5,819 bases of DNA, taken from assembly GCA_946534745.1 (NCBI GenBank), contig CAMNDA010000201.1, positions 1-5,819 of the forward strand, in the 5' to 3' direction. The position numbers and the translations under genes are program-made. The DNA comes from an uncultured Verrucomicrobiota bacterium (GTDB lineage: Bacteria > Verrucomicrobiota > Kiritimatiellia > RFP12 > UBA3636). The notes below the pieces were generated by a model, which was given only the letters and a program-made list of their open reading frames with translations, had not been told where the DNA came from and ran no database searches. Below, piece by piece: positions 1 to 3,929 of the stretch. Within the stretch, counting starts at the first letter, position 1. Every line of letters starts with the position of its first letter.

Positions 1-302
1 AGCGCGTCCTCGCCGACGAAGTCGAAGAACCGCCGCATCGCCTCCTCCGGCGCGATGCCGTGCTCCCGGAGGAACGGCATCGACAGCCCGTGCACCGCCT
101 CCGCCCACGGGTTCATCGGGCAGGTCGGGCGGACATAGAGCGCGAGCGTCCGCGAGAGGGCGCCGCCATCGTATTCCGCGGCGGCGATCTGGCAGATCTC
201 GTCCCACGCCGTCCCGCCCGTCGTCTCGGTGTCGAACGCCACCACCCGCCCGGTCCGAGCCCGGGCGGCGATGAGGGGAAGCGTTTTCGCTGTGATTCTC
301 AT
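1..302 (-). CDS. DEDDh 3'-5' exonuclease, 5' part only (runs off left edge)
   Basis: About 100 codons of the N-terminus are present; the remainder lies beyond base 1. After a short leader the protein reads VVAFDTETTGG, the Exo I motif of DnaQ-like (DEDDh) exonucleases. The metal-binding pair would be D24 and E26. The following EICQIAAAEY strand and the later AVHGLS segment match the usual order in DNA polymerase III epsilon-like and RNase T-like nucleases. Exo II, Exo III and the catalytic His are outside the window, so substrate (DNA proofreading, RNA trimming or repair) cannot be decided. The ATG at 302-300 overlaps the stop of a small upstream ORF (ATGA). An extended -10-like sequence lies only 9 nt before the ATG. 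Family assignment is strong; exact role is open. Confidence 0.85.
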   Translation of the reverse strand, partial: MRITAKTLPLIAARARTGRVVAFDTETTGGTAWDEICQIAAAEYDGGALSRTLALYVRPTCPMNPWAEAVHGLSMPFLREHGIAPEEAMRRFFDFVGEDA

Positions 303-409
303 CTGGGCCGAATTGTACCACGGCGACCGCGCGACGCGCAAGGGGGCTTGCGCGTCGCGCGAAGCGGGCGTGCGCGGAACGTGTCGTTTTCGGGTTTGAA
401 CTTGGCCAT
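299..409 (-). CDS. Possible small basic ORF (36 aa) ahead of the exonuclease
   Basis: It starts MAKFKPENDTFR and has a good Shine-Dalgarno sequence, AAGGA, 7 nt before the ATG at 409. Its stop overlaps the exonuclease ATG as ATGA, the usual arrangement for translational coupling. The second half is Arg/Pro-rich and is largely encoded by the 15-bp palindrome at 328-361, so the C-terminal sequence may be repeat-derived rather than selected as protein. It could be a leader peptide, a remnant of a small gene broken by the palindrome, or chance. I do not recognise a family and infer no function. Confidence 0.3.
   Translation of the reverse strand: MAKFKPENDTFRARPLRATRKPPCASRGRRGTIRPR
312..341 (-). 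promoter_or_regulatory. Candidate sigma-70 promoter for the exonuclease gene
   Basis: On the minus strand TGGTACAAT (an extended -10, TGnTACAAT) has its -10 hexamer at 317-312. A weak -35, TTGCGC, lies at 341-336 with 18-nt spacing. Transcription would begin within a few bases of the ATG at 302, giving a nearly leaderless mRNA. The -35 lies inside the palindrome 328-361, so a cruciform there would affect it. This is inference from motif matching only. Confidence 0.35.
328..361. repeat. Perfect 15-bp inverted repeat, GGGG loop
   Basis: The arms 328-342 and 347-361 are perfectly complementary and separated by four G residues. No T-run follows on either strand, so it is not a standard intrinsic terminator. 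It lies 26 nt upstream of the exonuclease ATG and inside the small minus-strand ORF. Its stem sequence differs from the other repeat families in the window. Confidence 0.8.
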
Positions 410-495
410 TGCAGGATCCTTGTCGAGTGGGTGTATTCTTTCCGGATGGGGAAAAGCACGAGGCGTGCCAACGAGGGCGATTGCCGCGCCAAATC

Positions 496-575
496 GGGCC
501 GGATGGGGCCGACCCTGCAAGACTCTCCGGGACGGCGCCGAGGCAGAGTGTTGCACGGGCGGCACCATTCGCCCC
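496..575. repeat. RAYT-linked REP-like repeat cluster a: two inverted units
   Basis: The plus unit has stem 496-502/509-515 with one mismatch, loop ATGGGG, then tail TGCAAGACTC at 516-525. The minus unit has tail GAGTGTTGCA at 546-555 (plus-strand reading) and stem 557-561/570-574. The two tails face each other across about 20 nt, so the pair is a tail-to-tail inverted repeat like a BIME. It lies directly upstream of the RAYT promoter, the usual position of REP units flanking a RAYT gene. Confidence 0.8.
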
Positions 576-618
576 GGTCGCAAAACGAGCAGGTGCGCAG
601 ATTTTGAGCAGAATCTGC

Positions 619-647
619 TTGCTTTCCCGCGCGAACCGTGCTATTCT
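619..647 (+). promoter_or_regulatory. Candidate sigma-70 promoter for the RAYT operon
   Basis: TTGCTT at 619-624 and TATTCT at 642-647 are separated by exactly 17 nt, and the -10 carries an extended TG (TGCTATTCT). Transcription would start near 654, leaving a leader of about 24 nt that contains a GAGG ribosome site at 668-671, 6 nt before the ATG at 678. The local drop in GC supports a promoter here. Confidence 0.5.
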
Positions 648-677
648 TCTCGCCATCGGAAGGATACGAGGTTTTCC

Positions 678-1835
678 ATGGGCCGACTGCCAGGATTCGA
701 CTACCGACGACCGTTCTTCTACATGGTCACGCTCAAGAAACTCCCGGGCATCGGGGAGTTTTCCCAGATCATCGCCTCGGATGATCCGCCGAGCGACAAC
801 CACTATCTGGAGCAGACTCCGATCCATACGGCCTTTTCGCGGATCATCCGAAACTTCGCCGGAAAGTGGCGCGGCATCGCACCGATCGAATGCTTCGCAA
901 TCATGCCGGACCACATCCACCTGCTGCTCAAGATCGAAGACACGCCCGACCGGCTGGCGCTGGGGAAATACGTGTACCAGATCGAGAAGGCGCTGGCGGG
1001 GGAATACTGGGAACTCCGGGCGCATGGGAGCGCCCGTGCAAAACTCTCCGGGGCGGCGGAACCGGCGGATGGGAGCGCCCTTGCAACACTCCGTGCGGCG
1101 CAGGAGAGATTGTTGCACGGGGCGTCACCATCCGCCCCGAGGCCCGGTCCGCCCGCGCCGATCTTCGAAAGAGAATGGCACGACTGGATCGTGAAGAAGG
1201 ACGGGCAGCTCGCCGCATTCACGCGCTACATCCGCGAAAATGGAATGCGGGCGTGTCGGCGACAGCGGAACCGGCGCTTTTTCACAACCGTGCGCGACAT
1301 CGATTTCGCCGGAAGGACCTGGCATGCCTACGGCAACGCCGAGCTGCTGGAGCTGCCGGTCCTCGAGCCCTTCCGGTGTTCGCGCTCGTGGGCCGAAGGG
1401 GGACCGGAGTGGAGCGAAGCGATCGGGCGGGCCGAGCGCACCGGCCCCGGCGGGGCGGGCGTCGGCACCTTCATGAGCGCGTGCGAGAAGGCCTGCGGGA
1501 ATGCGATCTTCAAAGCCGGCGGCTCGCTGGTGGTACTCACGCCGGAAGGGTTCCCGCCGAGATGGCACCCGACCCGAAACAAGGAGGCGCTCTGCGCGGA
1601 AGGGCGGATGCTCTTCCTCTCGCTCTGCGAGCCTCAGGCGGGAAAGCTCGACAATGCGACGCTTTACAGAAGGTGCCACGAGATGGGGGATTTGATCCGA
1701 GGGCTCGGGCCGGATGGGACCGGCAGCCACATCGGGCGCATGGTAGCGCCCGTGCAACACTCCGCGCCGAATGGGACCGGCCCTGCAACACTCTCGGAGG
1801 CGCCGGAAGAAGCGCGAGGAAAAGGACACGAATGA
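678..1835 (+). CDS. REP-associated tyrosine transposase (RAYT, Y1/HUH) with an extra C-terminal domain
   Basis: The product is 385 aa. Residues 1-205 are an IS200-like Y1 transposase domain. It has the RAYT-type start RLPGFDYRRPFFYMVT, the HUH motif PDHIHLLL (H79, H81), and the helix RYIRENGMRA with candidate nucleophile Y184. RAYTs are single-strand-specific enzymes that recognise and cleave REP hairpins. Residues 115-155 (1017-1139) are three repeat units inserted between the HUH motif and the Tyr helix, at a position that varies in relatives. Residues 215-342 form a second domain (G219-N220, FMSACEKACGNAIFKAGGS, VLTPEGFPPRW, LCAEGRMLFL) resembling a DprA/SLOG-like Rossmann fold; this is inference. 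The last 40 residues are mostly repeat-derived. Typical RAYTs are under about 250 aa. The start is set by GAGG 6 nt upstream of ATG 678. The stop overlaps the next gene by ATGA. Activity in spite of the insertion is unknown. Confidence 0.88.
   Translation: MGRLPGFDYRRPFFYMVTLKKLPGIGEFSQIIASDDPPSDNHYLEQTPIHTAFSRIIRNFAGKWRGIAPIECFAIMPDHIHLLLKIEDTPDRLALGKYVYQIEKALAGEYWELRAHGSARAKLSGAAEPADGSALATLRAAQERLLHGASPSAPRPGPPAPIFEREWHDWIVKKDGQLAAFTRYIRENGMRACRRQRNRRFFTTVRDIDFAGRTWHAYGNAELLELPVLEPFRCSRSWAEGGPEWSEAIGRAERTGPGGAGVGTFMSACEKACGNAIFKAGGSLVVLTPEGFPPRWHPTRNKEALCAEGRMLFLSLCEPQAGKLDNATLYRRCHEMGDLIRGLGPDGTGSHIGRMVAPVQHSAPNGTGPATLSEAPEEARGKGHE
1017..1139. repeat. REP-like repeat cluster b: three units inside the RAYT gene
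   Basis: b1 (plus): perfect 7-bp stem 1017-1023/1030-1036, loop ATGGGA, tail TGCAAAACTC 1037-1046. b2 (plus): weak stem 1064-1067/1076-1079, tail TTGCAACACTC 1081-1091. b3 (minus): stem 1118-1124/1133-1139, 8-nt loop, tail ending at 1108. The order is forward, forward, reverse. The cluster is read through in the transposase frame and encodes residues 115-155, a Gly/Ala/Ser/Pro-rich stretch unlike the flanking domain sequence. Confidence 0.85.
1709..1793 (+). repeat. REP-like repeat cluster c: two units plus a degenerate one at the 3' end of the RAYT gene
   Basis: c0 keeps only a 5-bp stem (1709-1713/1720-1724) and loop ATGGGA, without the tail. c1 has a perfect 7-bp stem 1733-1739/1746-1752, loop ATGGTA and tail TGCAACACTC 1753-1762. 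c2 has stem 1764-1769/1778-1783 with one mismatch and the same tail at 1784-1793. c1 and c2 are directly abutted. They encode about the last 40 residues of the transposase, so the native C-terminus was probably near residue 342. Confidence 0.82.
1816..1826 (+). promoter_or_regulatory. Ribosome binding site of the sigma-54 activator
   Basis: GAGGAAAAGGA lies just upstream of the tandem ATGATG at 1832-1837. AAAGGA at 1821-1826 is 5 nt from ATG 1832 and 8 nt from ATG 1835, so either could be used. It lies inside the end of the RAYT gene, which suggests translational coupling, and between the facing units c2 and d. Confidence 0.6.
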
Positions 1836-3376
1836 TGAACGAGAATCGGAGAGTTTTGCACGGGGCGGGACCATCCGCCCCGGTGCTGGTCGTTTCCGGG
1901 CTGGGCGACCTGTGGGAATACCTCTTCGCCACGGCGATCGCGCTGCGGAAGCGGGCGGGCGCGGAGGTGGCCTTCGCGAGCCGGCAGGCGCTGCCGGACG
2001 TGCTGGCGGAGCGGGCGGGCGGCGGCTTCCGCGAGGTCCTGCTGCTCGGCGTGGGGCTCTCGGCCGAGCCGGCGCGGCTCGCGGCGGCGTTCGGCGCGTT
2101 GCGGAAAGCCGGCGCGAAGATCCGCTGGATCAGCGCGGCGGACTTCCCGGTTCCGCCGGAGGTGCCGGAGAAGGCGCGGACGCTGTTCGAGGCGCGCGTG
2201 GGCGGCGACGACCTGCCGGATGCGGTCGCGGAGGCGCTCGGCGGCGGCGAGGACCTGCTGGAACTGCACGGCGACCCGGCGCGGACGGCGGTCGCGAAGG
2301 CGTGGCGGGAGCGCGTCGACGCGGCGGGGTGGAGCTTCGCGAACAGCCACGACTTCGCGGCGCTGGAATCGATCGCGCGCGACCTGGCGGGGCGGGTTTC
2401 GCCCGAGAGGTGGGACGCCGGGGCGAAGCGGCTCGTCGAGGCGTTCCGGTCGTTCGGCTACCGGCGCCTGCAGACCTCGAGCCCGGCGATGCGGCGGTTG
2501 CGCAAGGACATCGCGCGCGTTGCGAAGAGCCGCGCGATGCGGGTGCTCGTGACGGGCGAGAGCGGCGTCGGCAAGGAGACGGTGGCGCAGCAGATCCACG
2601 TGCAGTCGGGGCGGAAGGGGCCCTTCCTCGCGTTCAACTGCGCGACGGTCGCGAAGGACCTGCTGGAGAGCCGGCTCTTCGGGCACGCCCGGGGCGCCTT
2701 CACGGGCGCGGTCGAAGCGAGCCGCGGCCTCTTCCGCGAGGCGGACGGCGGAACGCTCTTCCTCGACGAGATCTCCGAGCTGCCGGGCGACCTGCAGGGC
2801 GTGCTGCTGCGCGTGCTGCAGGAGGGTCGGGTCCATCCGGTGGGCGAACCGGAGACGAAGGTGGACGTGCGGGTCGTCGCGGCGAGCAACCGCGATCTCG
2901 CGGCGCTCGTGCGGGAGGGGCGTTTCCGCGCGGACCTCTACTGGCGTCTCTCCACCATCGCGCTCGAAGTGCCGCCGCTGCGCGCCCGCAAAGAGGACTT
3001 CCGCGCCCTCGTGCAGGACCTCTGGCGGTCCTTCGCGCCGGGGCGCAAGCCGGTTTCGGAGGAAGACGTCGCGCTCCTGGCGGCGTGGGACTGGCCGGGA
3101 AACGTCCGGCAGCTCTCGAACGTGCTGGAGCGGGCGGCGGTGTTCGAGGACCGGATGATCGCGGAGCTGCTGGAGGAGGAACGGGCGCATAGCAGCGCAC
3201 GGGCAATACTCGGGGCGGACGGGACCGCCCCTGCAACACTCGGCGCGGACGCTCCGCTCGAAGACATGGTGAGAGCCCATGTCCGCGCCGTGTGGGAGCG
3301 GCACGGGAAGAACGCCTCCGAAGCCGCGCGCATCCTCGGCATCTCCCGCAACACGCTACGGGCGAAACTGGGCTGA
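1832..3376 (+). CDS. Sigma-54-dependent transcriptional activator (bacterial enhancer-binding protein)
   Basis: The product is 514 aa and the AAA+ core is complete: Walker A GESGVGKE (242-249), the sigma-54 contact loop GAFTGA (288-293), Walker B D312-E313, the sensor I strand VRVVAASNRD, Arg fingers R366 and R372 spaced as in PspF, and WPGNVRQL (421-428). A Fis-type HTH (about 493-514) ends the protein. The N-terminal domain (about 17-210) is not a phosphoreceiver, since the expected Asp/Lys pattern is missing. Its alternating strand/helix pattern suggests a Rossmann-like sensor, perhaps DHH-related, but I cannot name it. Residues 6-17 and 451-472 come from repeat insertions: one right after the start, one in the AAA+/HTH linker. 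Walker A has Val where Thr is usual. It is coupled to the RAYT gene. I see no convincing -24/-12 target promoter in the window. Confidence 0.9.
   Translation: MMNENRRVLHGAGPSAPVLVVSGLGDLWEYLFATAIALRKRAGAEVAFASRQALPDVLAERAGGGFREVLLLGVGLSAEPARLAAAFGALRKAGAKIRWISAADFPVPPEVPEKARTLFEARVGGDDLPDAVAEALGGGEDLLELHGDPARTAVAKAWRERVDAAGWSFANSHDFAALESIARDLAGRVSPERWDAGAKRLVEAFRSFGYRRLQTSSPAMRRLRKDIARVAKSRAMRVLVTGESGVGKETVAQQIHVQSGRKGPFLAFNCATVAKDLLESRLFGHARGAFTGAVEASRGLFREADGGTLFLDEISELPGDLQGVLLRVLQEGRVHPVGEPETKVDVRVVAASNRDLAALVREGRFRADLYWRLSTIALEVPPLRARKEDFRALVQDLWRSFAPGRKPVSEEDVALLAAWDWPGNVRQLSNVLERAAVFEDRMIAELLEEERAHSSARAILGADGTAPATLGADAPLEDMVRAHVRAVWERHGKNASEAARILGISRNTLRAKLG
1851..1882 (-). repeat. REP-like repeat unit d, in the first codons of the activator
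   Basis: This unit is reverse-oriented. Tail GAGTTTTGCA at 1851-1860 (plus reading) is followed by a perfect 8-bp stem 1861-1868/1875-1882 with a 6-nt loop (GACCAT), the longest stem in the family. It encodes residues of about 7-17 of the activator. It faces unit c2 tail to tail across 57 nt, and that spacer holds the RBS, the RAYT stop and the activator start. Confidence 0.85.
3182..3241 (+). repeat. REP-like repeat cluster e: two units in the activator's AAA+/HTH linker
   Basis: e1 (3182-3211) is degenerate, with a 4-bp GCGC stem, loop ATAGCA and a diverged tail GGGCAATACTC. e2 has a perfect 7-bp stem 3212-3218/3225-3231, loop ACGGGA and tail TGCAACACTC 3232-3241. They are adjacent direct copies and encode about residues 451-472, including DGTAPATL. 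Their sequence differs, so they look like insertions of different age. Confidence 0.8.
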
Positions 3377-3391
3377 ACGCGGCGTCAGCCC
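3370..3391. terminator. Palindrome overlapping both convergent stop codons, possible bidirectional terminator
   Basis: The arms GGGCTGA (3370-3376) and TCAGCCC (3385-3391) are perfectly complementary, with an 8-nt loop. The TGA of the activator and the TGA of the macro-domain gene are the symmetric inner ends of the two arms. Only 8 nt separate the genes. Neither strand has a clear T-run, so intrinsic termination is uncertain; it may instead block transcript ends or readthrough. Confidence 0.4.
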
Positions 3392-3921
3392 CCGGGAGTT
3401 TGGACGATGCGATCGTAGACCTTCTTGTCCCTTTCCGAGAAGCAGCAGAAGATCACTTCCATGTCCGCCGCCGTGTCCGGCCGCGCGGACACGGCGGCTC
3501 GGACTTCCCGCACGGCAATCCTCGCAGCGTCTTCGATCGGGTAGCCGTAGACGCCTGTGGAGATGCAGGGGAAGGCGATGGAGCGGCAGTGGTTCTCAGC
3601 GGCGAGGACGAGGGAGTTGCGATAGCAGGCGGCGAGGAGCTCGGGCTCGCCGTGGCGGCCGTCGCGGTAGACGGGACCGACGGTGTGGATGACGAACTTC
3701 GCGGGCAGGCGGAAGCCCGGCGTGATGCGCGCTTCGCCGGTCGGGCAGCGGACGCCCGGCCGGACCTCCGGGACCTTGAGGCAGGCCTCGTAGAGCTCGG
3801 GACCGGCGGCGCGATGGATCGCGCCGTCCACCCCGCCGCCGCCGAGCATCCTCTGGTTGGCCGCGTTGACGATGGCGTCGACTTCGAGGGTCGTGATGTC
3901 GCCCTGGACGATTCGGATCAT
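3385..3921 (-). CDS. Macro-domain protein, MacroD/YmdB-type ADP-ribosyl hydrolase
   Basis: The product is 178 aa, a single-domain length usual for the family. It has VQGDITTLEVDAIVNAANQ (NAAN, residues 19-22), GGGGVDGAIHRAAG (27-40, with D32 at the catalytic Asp position), the TGEARITPGFRLP and KFVIHTVGP strands, and the phosphate-binding loop CISTGVYGYP (about 119-128). Relatives hydrolyse O-acetyl-ADP-ribose or remove mono-ADP-ribose from proteins or nucleic acids in the cytoplasm. All expected ligand-binding segments are present, so activity is likely. The start codon is 8 nt after the stop of the ABC transporter gene on the same strand, so the two probably share a transcript, although the link to uptake is not obvious. 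There is no clear Shine-Dalgarno. A perfect 13-bp palindrome lies inside the 3' half. Confidence 0.93.
   Translation of the reverse strand: MIRIVQGDITTLEVDAIVNAANQRMLGGGGVDGAIHRAAGPELYEACLKVPEVRPGVRCPTGEARITPGFRLPAKFVIHTVGPVYRDGRHGEPELLAACYRNSLVLAAENHCRSIAFPCISTGVYGYPIEDAARIAVREVRAAVSARPDTAADMEVIFCCFSERDKKVYDRIVQTPGG
3467..3498. repeat. Perfect 13-bp inverted repeat inside the macro-domain gene
   Basis: The arms 3467-3479 and 3486-3498 are fully complementary around a 6-nt loop. It encodes the region just before the final VIFCCF strand, an indel-tolerant loop in the family. It lacks the ATGG loop and the TGCAACACTC tail, so it is not the RAYT-linked family. It may be another small palindromic insertion or a chance result of GC-rich codons. 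Confidence 0.6.
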
Positions 3922-3929
3922 GGTCGGGC

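Noticed and set aside
401..415. Possible sigma-54 -24/-12 promoter (TTGGCCATTGCA)
   Set aside because: The GG and GC elements are about 5 nt apart rather than the 10 nt needed.
446..607. 53-codon plus-strand ORF between the exonuclease and RAYT genes
   Set aside because: A TATTCT lies just upstream, but there is no convincing -35 or RBS. More than half is made from repeat cluster a, and the peptide is Arg-rich low-complexity.
60..677. Open frame continuing upstream of the RAYT ATG
   Set aside because: It is antisense to the exonuclease gene, is Arg-rich without domain character, and contains the RAYT promoter and RBS. The family's normal N-terminus begins at 678.
866..1831. Far-upstream start for the activator
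   Set aside because: The open frame overlaps the RAYT gene throughout with Arg-rich sequence. The RBS and the tandem ATG at 1832 match the coupled start.
496..3241. CRISPR array
   Set aside because: The units vary in orientation, spacing and sequence, lie inside genes and have no regular unique spacers; they are REP-like hairpins.
1125..3304. Long minus-strand and alternate-frame ORFs opposite the RAYT and activator genes
   Set aside because: They are shadows caused by high GC; they are Arg/Pro/Ala-rich, without motifs, and the plus-strand frames carry complete family signatures.
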